Assembly: GCF_947654165.1 (NCBI RefSeq)
Contig: NZ_CANTKB010000022.1
Span: forward strand, 1 to 56,265
Reading direction: 5' to 3'
From: an uncultured Blautia sp.
GTDB taxonomy: Bacteria > Bacillota > Clostridia > Lachnospirales > Lachnospiraceae
Length of the DNA: 56,265 nucleotides
A program made the translations under genes and the position numbers. Every line of letters starts with the position of its first letter. Position 1 is the first letter of the stretch. Below, piece by piece: positions 26,391-34,760 of the stretch. Under the pieces are notes generated by a model that saw only the letters and a list, made by a program, of their open reading frames with translations, made no database searches and was not told the origin of the DNA.

Positions 26391-28636
26391 ATGTGGGAGT
26401 AATTATTGGTGAACGGTATGAAGTGGTGGGGCACATTGGCTCCGGAGGAATGGCAGATGTGTATAAAGCCAAAGACCACAAACTGAACCGGTTCGTAGCC
26501 ATGAAAGTGCTGAAGGCAGAATTCAGTGCAGATACAAATTTTATCAGAAAATTTCAAAGAGAAGCTCAGGCAGCAGCAGGGCTGGCTCATCCAAATGTGG
26601 TAAATGTCTTTGATGTTGGGGAGGACAGAGGCGTTAATTACATTGTTATGGAGCTGGTAGAAGGTATTACCCTGAAGGATTATATTTCCAAAAAGGGAAA
26701 ACTGACCGTTAAAGAGGCAACCAGTATTGCCATTCAGGTTTCCATGGGTCTGGAAGCCGCGCACAACAGAAACATTGTACACAGAGATATCAAACCTCAG
26801 AACATCATTATTTCTACAGACGGTAAGGTAAAAGTGACTGATTTTGGTATTGCAAGAGTGGCATCCTCCAATACCATCAGTACCAATGCCATGGGTTCTG
26901 TTCATTACAGCTCACCGGAGCAGGTAAGAGGTGGATACAGCGATTATAAGAGTGATATTTATTCTCTTGGTATTACTATGTATGAAATGGTTACCGGCCG
27001 TGTACCTTTTGATGGGGATACCACGGTGGCTATTGCCATTAAACATCTTCAGGATGAGATGATTCCGCCTTCACAGTATGTGGGAAATCTTCCTCACAGC
27101 CTGGAAGAAATCATTCTGAAATGTACACAGAAAAGCCCTGACAGACGTTACAGTACGCTGGCAGAATTGATCAATGATCTGAAGCATTCCCTTATTGACC
27201 CGGATGGAAATTTTGTGAATCTTACACCTCTGAGCAATCATGCACAGACGATCATGATCACACCGGAAGAGATGCGGGAAATTCAGGAAAGTGCGTATAA
27301 ACAGAAACCTCGTTATGACGAAGATGATGAAGACGGGGAAGATGACGAGGAAGATGAAATTTATGAAAAACCTTCCAAACGCCGTTGGAAAAAGGCGAAA
27401 GAGGAGGAAGAAGATGATGATGAGGACGATGAAGATGACGATGATGAAAGAGGCGGTGTCAATACCAAATTAGAAAAAGCCATGACCATCGGAGGTCTCA
27501 TTATCGGAGGCATTATTATCTGTATCCTGATTTATCTGGTAGCTTCTGCAGCAGGGCTGGTAGGCGGAAGTGGAAAGAAAGAGAAAAAACCGGAGACACA
27601 GCAGGAACAACAGGTGGATGAAGACAATAAAGAACAGGTTCAGGTTCCTGATTTGTTAAATAAATCTCCTGATGAAGTGATGAAAGAACTGAATGAACTG
27701 GGACTCGGTGGGAAAAGAGACGGTGAAGAGGCATCTGAAAGCGTTGCAGAAGGAATGATTTGCCGTCAGGAACCAGCATCAGGTACCATGGTGGACAAAA
27801 ACACACAGGTTAAGTTTTATGTGAGCACAGGAAAAGCAGCAAAAGATGTGACCATTCCTTCCGGATTGGTAGGAGAGAGCCTTAGTGTAGTAGAGAGTAC
27901 TTTACAGGACTTAAATCTGAAATATAAAATTGAAAAAGAACTGAGTGAGGATGTAGAAGTAGGAAAAGTTATTTCCCTCGACCCAGGCGAAGGAAGCACT
28001 GTTCCGGAAGGAACAGAAGTTACCATCGTAGTCAGCAAGGGTGAAGGCGATACAATGGTAAAAATTCCGAATCTTGTAGGGGTTACAAAAGAAAATGGTG
28101 TTCAATCCCTGACAGACAGCGGTCTCATTGTGGAAATAGAAGAAGTCTATAAAGAAAGTGCCGGTGTGGCAGTGGGAGAAATCTATGAAATTCTTCCAAA
28201 ACCAGGTACCAGAGTAGAGAGTGGTTCCACAGTTGTTGTACGTGTGCTGAAAGAGAAGGAAGAGGAAACTCAGGAGCCGGAAGAGCAGGAAACACAGACC
28301 GGAACAGAGTCAGGAGGAACAAGTGGAACTTCTGCGACAACGGGAGTAAAAGCATCTTCAGGTGATTGGGCTGTTCGAAATGTCAAGCTTACAAAGCCAA
28401 CCAATTATCAGGGCGGCGGTGTACAACTTCGTCTGGTACAGAACGATAATGGCGATGAGACAAGCGGCGGTAAAATTGTTTTAGAAGGAGATGCTATTAA
28501 TTTCGATGAAGTGATCGGTGATATAGTAGGAGAAAGCGGAGTAGAAACAGGAACTTTGTATTTCGCAGAAAAACAGGAAGACGGAACTTTTAAAACAATC
28601 TATAAATATCCGTTACAATTTAAAGAAGTACAGTAA
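26384..28636 (+). CDS. prkC: PASTA-domain serine/threonine protein kinase
   Basis: 750 aa. Kinase domain 10-270 with GSGGMADVYKAKD, AMKVL (ATP Lys), HRDIKPQNIII (catalytic Asp) and DFGIARV. The juxtamembrane linker is strikingly acidic (long D/E runs at ~305-355, split by a basic KPSKRRWKKAK). A membrane helix at ~367-390 is followed by three PASTA domains (~419-485, 487-555, 558-625) that bind muropeptides outside, and a further ~110-residue C-terminal domain of unknown type. It senses wall fragments and controls growth, division and germination. Confidence 0.94.
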   Translation: MLNVGVIIGERYEVVGHIGSGGMADVYKAKDHKLNRFVAMKVLKAEFSADTNFIRKFQREAQAAAGLAHPNVVNVFDVGEDRGVNYIVMELVEGITLKDYISKKGKLTVKEATSIAIQVSMGLEAAHNRNIVHRDIKPQNIIISTDGKVKVTDFGIARVASSNTISTNAMGSVHYSSPEQVRGGYSDYKSDIYSLGITMYEMVTGRVPFDGDTTVAIAIKHLQDEMIPPSQYVGNLPHSLEEIILKCTQKSPDRRYSTLAELINDLKHSLIDPDGNFVNLTPLSNHAQTIMITPEEMREIQESAYKQKPRYDEDDEDGEDDEEDEIYEKPSKRRWKKAKEEEEDDDEDDEDDDDERGGVNTKLEKAMTIGGLIIGGIIICILIYLVASAAGLVGGSGKKEKKPETQQEQQVDEDNKEQVQVPDLLNKSPDEVMKELNELGLGGKRDGEEASESVAEGMICRQEPASGTMVDKNTQVKFYVSTGKAAKDVTIPSGLVGESLSVVESTLQDLNLKYKIEKELSEDVEVGKVISLDPGEGSTVPEGTEVTIVVSKGEGDTMVKIPNLVGVTKENGVQSLTDSGLIVEIEEVYKESAGVAVGEIYEILPKPGTRVESGSTVVVRVLKEKEEETQEPEEQETQTGTESGGTSGTSATTGVKASSGDWAVRNVKLTKPTNYQGGGVQLRLVQNDNGDETSGGKIVLEGDAINFDEVIGDIVGESGVETGTLYFAEKQEDGTFKTIYKYPLQFKEVQ

Positions 28637-28655
28637 AATATAATGAACCAGAATA

Positions 28656-28694
28656 AGAGAAAAGGGGGCGAAAGTTCCCTTTTCTCTGTTTTTA
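28656..28694 (+). terminator. Rho-independent terminator after prkC
   Basis: AGAGAAAAGGG (28656-28666) pairs perfectly with CCCTTTTCTCT (28677-28687), and GTTTTT follows. Confidence 0.88.
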
Positions 28695-28725
28695 GGCAGG
28701 AAAAGGGATTTTTCCTGTTCACAGG

Positions 28726-28754
28726 TTGCTATTGGAGTATAAACAGTATATAAT
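28726..28754 (+). promoter_or_regulatory. Promoter of rsgA-rpe-thiN
   Basis: TTGCTA (28726-28731), 17-base spacer, perfect TATAAT (28749-28754), 37 bases before the rsgA start. Confidence 0.65.
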
Positions 28755-28791
28755 GACTAATGTGTAAAAAAGAGAGAAAAAGGTAGGTTAT

Positions 28792-29670
28792 ATGCAGGGA
28801 AGAATTATAAAAGGAATAGCCGGTTTTTATTATGTGACAGCAGAAGATCATCAGGAATATGAGTGCAAGGCAAAGGGGATTTTCAGAAAAGAGAAGCTGA
28901 AGCCCCTGGTTGGAGATTATGTGGAACTGGAAGTTCTGGATCAGACAGAAAAGAAAGGGAATATTACTTCTGTACTGGAGAGGAAAAACCAACTTATTCG
29001 TCCCGCAGTGGCGAATATTGATCAGGCACTTGTGATTTTTGCGGCAAGAGAGCCAAATCCTAATTTTGCATTGCTGGATAGATTTCTCATTACCATGGAG
29101 CGGCAGGGAATCCCTGTGGTGATCTGTATGAACAAACAGGAGCTTTTCCAGGAAGATGAAAAAGAGCAGATACAGAATATTTATGAGGCCAGTGGGTATC
29201 AGGTGCTCTTTACCAGTGCGAAACAGGAACAGGGTATTTTGCAGCTCAGAGAAATCCTGAAACATAAAACAACTGCTGTGGCAGGACCTTCCGGTGTTGG
29301 AAAATCATCCCTTACGAATCTTCTGGCTCCGAATATTCAGATGGAGACCGGAGAAATCAGTAAAAAACTGGGAAGGGGAAGGCATACCACCAGACATACC
29401 CAGCTTATTGAACTGGAGCAGAACACCTATCTTATGGATACTCCCGGGTTTACATCCTTCTATGTGGAGGATATGGAAAAAGAAGAGCTGAGGTTTTATT
29501 TTCCTGAATTTGCCCCTTATGAGGGAAGCTGTAGATTTTTACCCTGTACGCATACCCATGAGCCGGGATGTAGTGTAAAAACAGCACTGGAAGAGGGAAA
29601 AATCAGCAAAGAGCGTTATCATAATTATCTGGAAATGTATAAAGAACTAGCAGAAAAGCGGAGGTATTAA
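28792..29670 (+). CDS. rsgA: Ribosome small-subunit-dependent GTPase A
   Basis: 292 aa, circularly permuted GTPase. OB-fold N-terminus, then CMNKQEL (G4), TSAKQ (G5), P-loop GPSGVGKSSLTN (G1), RHTTRH (G2) and DTPGFTSF (G3). The C-terminal zinc site is CRFLPCTHTHEPGC. It checks late 30S ribosome assembly. First gene of an operon with rpe and thiN. Confidence 0.95.
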   Translation: MQGRIIKGIAGFYYVTAEDHQEYECKAKGIFRKEKLKPLVGDYVELEVLDQTEKKGNITSVLERKNQLIRPAVANIDQALVIFAAREPNPNFALLDRFLITMERQGIPVVICMNKQELFQEDEKEQIQNIYEASGYQVLFTSAKQEQGILQLREILKHKTTAVAGPSGVGKSSLTNLLAPNIQMETGEISKKLGRGRHTTRHTQLIELEQNTYLMDTPGFTSFYVEDMEKEELRFYFPEFAPYEGSCRFLPCTHTHEPGCSVKTALEEGKISKERYHNYLEMYKELAEKRRY

Positions 29671-29673
29671 TTT

Positions 29674-30330
29674 ATGGAATATCAATTAGCCCCATCGATT
29701 CTGGCAGCGGATTTTTGCCATTTGGGAGCAGCAATCGAAAAAGTGGAAAATGCAGGAGTAAAATGGCTTCATATTGATATTATGGACGGACAGTTTGTTC
29801 CTACCATCTCTATGGGAACACCGGTTCTTGCATCTGTGAGAAAGGTAAGTAAGCTGTTTATGGATGTACATATTATGGCACAAGAACCAGATCATCTTAT
29901 TGGGGAACTGGCTGATGCCGGAGCCGATATGATTACAGTTCACGCAGAAGCTTGTACGCACTTGGACAGAACTTTGCATTTGATACGGGAATCCGGCTGC
30001 AAATGTGGAGTAGCAATCAATCCTGCCACTCCAATTTCCGTGTTGGAGCAAGTGCTTGATCTGGCAGATATGGTGTTGATTATGTCCGTAAATCCAGGCT
30101 TTGGAGGACAGTCCTACATTCCGTACTGTACTGAGAAAATTCGCAGACTTCGTACTATGGCACAGGAGCAGGGACTTGAATTGGACATTGAAGTGGATGG
30201 CGGAATTAATAAAAATACCCTTCCGGAAGTTTTAGAAGCAGGTGCAAATATTATTGTGGCAGGCTCTGCTGTATTTAAGGGAGATATGGAAGGCAATATA
30301 CGAGAACTGAAAGGAATGATGGACAACTAA
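29674..30330 (+). CDS. rpe: Ribulose-phosphate 3-epimerase
   Basis: 218 aa TIM barrel: APSILAADFCHLG, the metal-binding HIDIMDGQFVPTISMG, MDVHIMAQEP, MSVNPGFGGQSYIP and the catalytic EVDGGINKNT. It interconverts ribulose-5-P and xylulose-5-P in the pentose phosphate pathway. Three bases after rsgA; its stop overlaps the thiN start by one base. Confidence 0.95.
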   Translation: MEYQLAPSILAADFCHLGAAIEKVENAGVKWLHIDIMDGQFVPTISMGTPVLASVRKVSKLFMDVHIMAQEPDHLIGELADAGADMITVHAEACTHLDRTLHLIRESGCKCGVAINPATPISVLEQVLDLADMVLIMSVNPGFGGQSYIPYCTEKIRRLRTMAQEQGLELDIEVDGGINKNTLPEVLEAGANIIVAGSAVFKGDMEGNIRELKGMMDN

Positions 30331-30977
30331 TGGATACACTTCTGCTGTGTGGCGGCCCTTTAGAAGAGGCATTTGCCTTAACAGTGTTAGAAAAATTACA
30401 ACCAGACTGTATTATTGGGATTGACCGGGGACTGAACTTCTGTTATCAATATCGGATTCATCCGGACTATATTCTGGGGGATTTTGACAGTATTGATAAA
30501 AAGATTTTAGATTACTATGAGCATCAGTCGGAAATTCCGGTGAAGCGTTATAAGCCGGAAAAAGATGCGACAGATACCAGAATAGGTCTGGAACTGGCTA
30601 TAAAGCTAGGCAGCACCCGGGTATTTCTTCTTGGTGCCACAGGCGGAAGATTGGACCATTATATGGGAAATCTTCAGTCTCTGACTGCGGCGAGAAGAGA
30701 AGGAGTTGAGGCATGGATTCTGGACAGCAGGAATGCTCTGACAGTGTTAGACAAGCCGACAGTTATTTCCAGAGAAGAACAGTTTGGAACATATATCTCA
30801 TTTTTGGCTATGAGCGATCAGGTGGAGGGGCTTACCCTTACGGGGTTTAAGTACCCCCTGCACGAGTACACCATGACGAGTTTTGATGGGATTGGTGTCA
30901 GCAATGAGATTCAGGAGAAAACTGCAAAGGTAGAATTTTCTAAAGGACTGTTGCTGATGGTGATGTCGAAAGATTAA
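30330..30977 (+). CDS. thiN: Thiamine diphosphokinase
   Basis: 215 aa. IIGIDRGLNFCYQYRIHPDYILGDFDSID and KDATDTRIGLELAIKLG are the ATP/Mg motifs of the TPK catalytic domain, and LLGATGGRLDHYMGNLQSL completes it. A C-terminal thiamine-binding beta domain follows. It converts thiamine to thiamine diphosphate, the cofactor of transketolase, which is near its operon partner rpe in metabolism. Confidence 0.93.
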   Translation: MDTLLLCGGPLEEAFALTVLEKLQPDCIIGIDRGLNFCYQYRIHPDYILGDFDSIDKKILDYYEHQSEIPVKRYKPEKDATDTRIGLELAIKLGSTRVFLLGATGGRLDHYMGNLQSLTAARREGVEAWILDSRNALTVLDKPTVISREEQFGTYISFLAMSDQVEGLTLTGFKYPLHEYTMTSFDGIGVSNEIQEKTAKVEFSKGLLLMVMSKD

Positions 30978-31043
30978 GATTAGAGGATTGACTTGAAGTA
31001 GCATTATAGGTGGGATTCTGGTTGCGGATGGATTTTGAATGCA

Positions 31044-31070
31044 AAGGGAGCGTCAGCTCCCTTATTTTCG
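31044..31070 (+). terminator. Rho-independent terminator after thiN
   Basis: AAGGGAGC (31044-31051) pairs perfectly with GCTCCCTT (31056-31063), then ATTTTCG. Confidence 0.75.
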
Positions 31071-31100
31071 TATAAAGAAAAATAAAAAATTATCTGATTT

Positions 31101-31197
31101 GATGTTGTTCTAGATGCTGGATATGGAGGTTAATGAAGCACAACAGAGAACTCGAGGCATATCGGTTGAAAATATTGTTTTAAGAAAGATTCTATAA
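31101..31197 (+). pseudogene. Possible decayed Amidase_3 remnant
   Basis: The plus strand reads DVVLDAGYGG (31101-31130), then a stop. One base later the frame NEAQQRTRGISVENIVLRKIL runs to a stop at 31195. VVLDAGxGG followed by a GISxExxxL pattern is how N-acetylmuramoyl-L-alanine amidases begin, here with the zinc His changed to Tyr and a one-base shift. There is no ribosome site and no further domain. It may be a relic of a lost gene or a chance match. Confidence 0.3.
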
Positions 31198-31199
31198 AT

Positions 31200-31340
31200 C
31201 CAGCTTATATTTTAAGAGCAGAAAGTAAGCTTAGAAGAGGAGAACGTAAGATTTAGCCTACTATTTGAATTACAAAAAAGCAGGTCAGTACAGGAAGATT
31301 ACGAAATTCAGCCTAGCTATGGGCAGACTAAAATATCTGT
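31200..31340. repeat. Degenerate 52-55-bp repeat units (array A)
   Basis: Weakly conserved units: a left arm AGCTTAT (from 31202) with GTAAGCTTAG (31225); AGCCTAC (31255-31261) with GCAGG (31280); and AGCCTAG (31310) followed by CAGACTAAAA. The starts lie about 53 and 55 bases apart, which matches the clearer arrays at 32.7 and 51.6-51.9 kb. On its own this array would not be convincing. Confidence 0.35.
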
Positions 31341-31349
31341 CTGATAAGA

Positions 31350-31378
31350 TTGAAAAAACAAGAACCTTATGCTATACT
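31350..31378 (+). promoter_or_regulatory. Promoter of ychF
   Basis: TTGAAA (31350-31355), 17-base spacer, TATACT (31373-31378). Confidence 0.6.
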
Positions 31379-31462
31379 TTATACTTGCATTAGACTTTGA
31401 AACAGTTACGCTGCCAAAAGAAAGAAGGCATAAAAAGGGCGTACAAGAAATATAGAGAAAGG

Positions 31463-31491
31463 CAGAAACCCATATGGATCAAGGGTTTCTG
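31463..31491 (+). promoter_or_regulatory. Hairpin in the ychF 5' leader
   Basis: CAGAAACCC (31463-31471) and GGGTTTCTG (31483-31491) are a perfect 9-bp inverted pair, 17 bases before the ychF ATG. No T-run follows, so it is not a terminator. It could stabilise the mRNA or affect translation. Confidence 0.45.
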
Positions 31492-31508
31492 AATAGGTAA
31501 AGATAAAT

Positions 31509-32606
31509 ATGAAACTAGGAATCGTAGGCCTTCCAAATGTAGGAAAAAGTACATTGTTTAATTCACTGACAAAAGCAGGTGCAGAGTCTGCAAACTATCC
31601 GTTCTGTACCATTGACCCCAATGTAGGGATTGTTCCGGTGCCGGATGAAAGACTGAAACTTCTTGGGGATTTCTACCAGTCTAAGAAAGTAACACCGGCA
31701 GTGATTGAATTCGTAGATATCGCAGGTCTGGTAAAAGGAGCGTCCAAAGGAGAGGGACTCGGAAACCAGTTTTTGGCAAATATCCGTGAAGTAGATGCAA
31801 TCGTACACGTGGTAAGATGTTTTGAAGATGAAAACGTTATCCATGTAGACGGCTGCATTGATCCATTAAGAGATATTGAAACCATTAATCTGGAACTGAT
31901 TTTTTCTGATCTGGAGATTCTGGAAAGAAGAATCGCAAAGACTACAAAATCAGCTAGAATGGACAAAGAAGCAGCAAAAGAACTGGAATTTCTGAAAGAA
32001 ATCAAGGCCCATCTGGAAGCTGGAGAGCCGGCTGCGTCCATGGAATTAGAAAACGAAGACCAGGAACTGTACATGAAAGGCTATAATCTGCTCACATGGA
32101 AACCAGTTATCTATGCGGCAAACGTATCAGAAGATGATTTGGCGGATGATGGTGCTTCCAATGAATATGTACAGCAGGTACGCGAGTATGCTGCAAAGAC
32201 AGACAGTGAAGTGTTTGCTCTCTGTGCTGAGATTGAACAGGAAATTTCAGAATTGGAAGAAGATGAGAAGAAGGAGTTTCTGGAAGACCTTGGGATTCAG
32301 CAGTCCGGCCTTGAAAAGCTGATTGTTGCCAGCTACCGTCTTCTTGGGCTTTTGAGCTTTCTCACATCAGGGGAAGATGAAACAAGAGCATGGACCATTA
32401 AAGTAGGAACCAAAGCTCCTCAGGCAGCAGGGAAAATCCATACAGACTTTGAAAGAGGATTTATCAAAGCAGAGGTAGTCAATTATCAGGATTTACTGGA
32501 TTGCGGCTCCTATGCAGGTGCAAGAGAAAAGGGTCTGGTCCGCATGGAAGGAAAAGAATATGTGGTACAGGACGGCGATGTGATTTTATTCCGTTTCAAC
32601 GTTTGA
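31509..32606 (+). CDS. ychF: Obg-family ATPase YchF
   Basis: 365 aa. P-loop GLPNVGKSTLFNSL, a DPNVGIVPVPDERL segment, DIAGLVKGASKGEGLGNQFL (G3 region) and a coiled-coil insert (~125-200). The C-terminal TGS domain ends WTIKVGTKAPQAAGKIHTDFERGFIKAEVVNYQDL. YchF prefers ATP over GTP and binds ribosomes; it takes part in stress and translation control. It stands alone, with repeat arrays both upstream and downstream. Confidence 0.95.
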   Translation: MKLGIVGLPNVGKSTLFNSLTKAGAESANYPFCTIDPNVGIVPVPDERLKLLGDFYQSKKVTPAVIEFVDIAGLVKGASKGEGLGNQFLANIREVDAIVHVVRCFEDENVIHVDGCIDPLRDIETINLELIFSDLEILERRIAKTTKSARMDKEAAKELEFLKEIKAHLEAGEPAASMELENEDQELYMKGYNLLTWKPVIYAANVSEDDLADDGASNEYVQQVREYAAKTDSEVFALCAEIEQEISELEEDEKKEFLEDLGIQQSGLEKLIVASYRLLGLLSFLTSGEDETRAWTIKVGTKAPQAAGKIHTDFERGFIKAEVVNYQDLLDCGSYAGAREKGLVRMEGKEYVVQDGDVILFRFNV

Positions 32607-32612
32607 TAAAAT

Positions 32613-32653
32613 AGCATTGCGGCAGCAGATGAACCCCTGTTCCAATGCTTTTT
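32613..32653 (+). terminator. Terminator after ychF
   Basis: AGCATTG (32613-32619) pairs with CAATGCT (32643-32649), with a TTTTT run at 32649-32653. Confidence 0.6.
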
Positions 32654-32665
32654 CAGTTGGAAATG

Positions 32666-32771
32666 TTAGGTTATGATTTTTAGCCTACATTTTTCAGACA
32701 CGAATAGGTGGTTTAAATAAAAATCTAAAATCACACCTACTTATTGGGGTCAGAAAAAAGTAGGTTGGAAC
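32666..32771. repeat. ~52-bp repeat units with inverted CCTAC/GTAGG arms (array B)
   Basis: Unit B1 has TTTTAGCCTAC (to 32688) and AATAGG (32703-32708). Unit B2 has CACCTAC (32734-32740) and GTAGGTTGG (from 32760). The CCTAC starts are exactly 52 bases apart (32684, 32736). A lone TTAGGTTATGA right-arm sequence precedes B1 at 32666. The units match array C in arm sequence, spacing and period, and no gene overlaps. Confidence 0.6.
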
Positions 32772-32892
32772 GAAGAACTTACTATTTATGGTCTGGCTGA
32801 TAAAATTCTGAACGTTATAATTGCTTTCTACTGATGCTCGATGAATAAAAAATAGGGTCATGGCACAGGATAGGAGAAACAGGAGTGTGCCA

Positions 32893-33087
32893 ATGAACCA
32901 AACAGAGCTGAAATGGAAAATCGAACATACAAGAGAAATTTTGGATACTGCAATTGAGAAAAAATATTCTTTTATCGAGGTGCTGAAGCTCAGTATGAGG
33001 CTGGACAGACTGATTGAAGAGTATGTGACAGAAGATTACCAAAACCGTGTCCTGGTCAAACAAAGAGCAGGAACAGGAAAAATATAA
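32893..33087 (+). CDS. Spo0E-like aspartyl-phosphate phosphatase
   Basis: 64 aa from the ATG at 32893, which has AGGAG 7 bases up. The pattern of two amphipathic helices with ...LKLSMRLDRLIEEYV fits the Spo0E signature (S..LD.LI..Y), the small proteins that remove phosphate from Spo0A~P and so delay sporulation. The canonical Ser-Gln-Glu before LD is Ser-Met-Arg here, so activity or target may differ. It is monocistronic, between ychF and mraZ, with its own terminator. Confidence 0.7.
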   Translation: MNQTELKWKIEHTREILDTAIEKKYSFIEVLKLSMRLDRLIEEYVTEDYQNRVLVKQRAGTGKI

Positions 33088-33096
33088 TATTGTGTG

Positions 33097-33160
33097 AAAA
33101 AAGATGGAAATTCCTGGGAAGCTTATATATTTTCAGAATTCCATCTTTTTATTTTTTTAT
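33097..33160 (+). terminator. Rho-independent terminator after the Spo0E-like gene
   Basis: AAAAAGATGG and GAATTC arms (33098-33113) pair with GAATTCCATCTTTTT (33136-33150), and ATTTTTTTATA follows. Confidence 0.75.
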
Positions 33161-33181
33161 AAAGAAAACATATGTTCCCCC

Positions 33182-33255
33182 TTGCGGAATTACCTATCTT
33201 GGTATAGAATGGATGCATAAGTGGTAGAAAGTGGTGAAAAGTGGTGGCGAATGGG
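33182..33255 (+). promoter_or_regulatory. mraZ promoter and four 10-bp-spaced MraZ boxes
   Basis: TTGCGG (33182-33187) and TAGAAT (33205-33210), 17-base spacer, form the promoter. Directly downstream GTGGT recurs at 33221, 33231 and 33241, with TGGGT at 33252: an exact 10-base period. Tandem (T/A)GTGG-type repeats in front of mraZ are the known binding site of the MraZ repressor, so the division cluster is probably autoregulated. Confidence 0.7.
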
Positions 33256-33340
33256 TAGCTGATGGCAGAAGCATCCCATAGAGACCATAGAGACCGGGAA
33301 GGGGAGACTTCCGGTCTTGCGAAAGAAGAGGTCATTCGAT

Positions 33341-33772
33341 ATGTTGATGGGAGAGTATAGTCATACAATTGATGCCAAGGGCAGGATGATTATTCCATCC
33401 AAGTTCCGTGAAGAACTTGGAGAGAATTTTGTGCTGACCAAAGGCTTGGATGGCTGTCTTTCTATTTATCCAAATGAAGAATGGAAGAACTTCGAAGAAA
33501 AGCTGAAAGCTTTACCACTTAATGATAAAAATGCAAGAGCCTTCTTACGTTTCTTTGTAGCCAGTGCAACCTTGTGTGAGTTGGACAAGCAGGGAAGAAT
33601 TCTCGTACCAGCAACCTTGCGGGAGTTTGCAGGTCTGAATAAAGACGTGGTGCTCACTGGAAATCTTACAAGGATCGAAGTCTGGAGTAAGGAAAAGTGG
33701 TTAGAGAACAGCAATTACGAAGATATGGATGCCATTGCAGAAGGAATGCAGAAAATGGGTATTGTAATCTGA
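33341..33772 (+). CDS. mraZ: Division/cell wall cluster transcriptional regulator MraZ
   Basis: 143 aa from the ATG at 33341 (MLMGEYSHTIDAKGRMIIPSKFRE). Two SpoVT-AbrB-like halves carry DAKGRMIIP and DKQGRILVPATLREFAGL, which form the DNA-binding ring. It represses its own operon in E. coli and mycoplasmas; the tandem boxes upstream suggest the same here. First gene of the dcw cluster. The start is a GAAGAGG site 9 bases up. Confidence 0.93.
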   Translation: MLMGEYSHTIDAKGRMIIPSKFREELGENFVLTKGLDGCLSIYPNEEWKNFEEKLKALPLNDKNARAFLRFFVASATLCELDKQGRILVPATLREFAGLNKDVVLTGNLTRIEVWSKEKWLENSNYEDMDAIAEGMQKMGIVI

Positions 33773-33790
33773 GAATGCTAGGAGAGAAAA

Positions 33791-34741
33791 ATGGAATTTA
33801 AACACAAATCCGTATTACTGGAAGAGACCGTTGGGAATTTGAAGGTGAAACCTGACGGGATTTATGTAGATGGAACATTGGGAGGCGGTGGGCATTCCTA
33901 CAGGATATGCCAGCAGTTATCTGCCAAGGGGAGCTTGATAGGTATAGATCAAGATGAGGCTGCAATAAAAGCTGCGGGAGAGCGGTTACAGGACTTCAGG
34001 GAACAGGTGACCATAATCCGCAGCAACTATTGCAACATGAAACAGGAATTGCACAAGATAGGAATCACATCAGTAGATGGGATTATTTTAGATTTGGGGG
34101 TATCTTCCTACCAGTTGGACAATAGCCAGCGAGGGTTTACTTACAGGGAGGATGTCCCTCTTGACATGCGTATGGACCAGAGAAATCCCCGTACAGCCAG
34201 AGATATTGTCAATGAGTACAGTGAACAGGAACTGTATCGAATCATACGGGATTATGGGGAAGATAAATTTGCAAAAAACATTGCAAAACATATCTGCCTG
34301 GCAAGGCAGGAAAAAAGTATAGAGACCACAGGAGAATTGTCAGAAATCATCAAACGGGCAATTCCCATGAAAATGCGGGCAGTAGGAGGACATCCGGCGA
34401 AAAAAACCTTCCAGGCTATCAGGATTGAGTTAAACCAGGAACTGGATGTGCTCAGAAATACATTAGATGATATGATAGAGCTTTTGAATGATGAAGGGAG
34501 GATTTGTATTATTACCTTCCATTCTTTGGAAGACCGCATTGTGAAGACCATTTTTAAACAAAACGAAAATCCATGTACCTGTCCTCCGGGATTTCCGGTG
34601 TGTGTATGTGGAAATGTATCAAAAGGAAAGGTGATTACCAGAAAACCGATTCTGCCAAGCGAGGAGGAATTGGAGGTTAATCCCAGATCCAAAAGTGCAA
34701 AGTTGAGAGTTTTTGAGAGAGTGAAGCAGGAGCAGAAATAA
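33791..34741 (+). CDS. rsmH: 16S rRNA m4C1402 methyltransferase
   Basis: 316 aa. SAM-binding VDGTLGGGGHSYRIC, GIDQDEAAI, DGIILDLGVSSYQLD, and C-terminal CIITFHSLEDRIVK and CTCPPGFPVC are all standard RsmH (MraW) motifs. It methylates C1402 in the decoding centre. It is placed second in the dcw cluster as in nearly all bacteria. Confidence 0.96.
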   Translation: MEFKHKSVLLEETVGNLKVKPDGIYVDGTLGGGGHSYRICQQLSAKGSLIGIDQDEAAIKAAGERLQDFREQVTIIRSNYCNMKQELHKIGITSVDGIILDLGVSSYQLDNSQRGFTYREDVPLDMRMDQRNPRTARDIVNEYSEQELYRIIRDYGEDKFAKNIAKHICLARQEKSIETTGELSEIIKRAIPMKMRAVGGHPAKKTFQAIRIELNQELDVLRNTLDDMIELLNDEGRICIITFHSLEDRIVKTIFKQNENPCTCPPGFPVCVCGNVSKGKVITRKPILPSEEELEVNPRSKSAKLRVFERVKQEQK

Positions 34742-34760
34742 CCTGGCAAGGGAGAACTTC

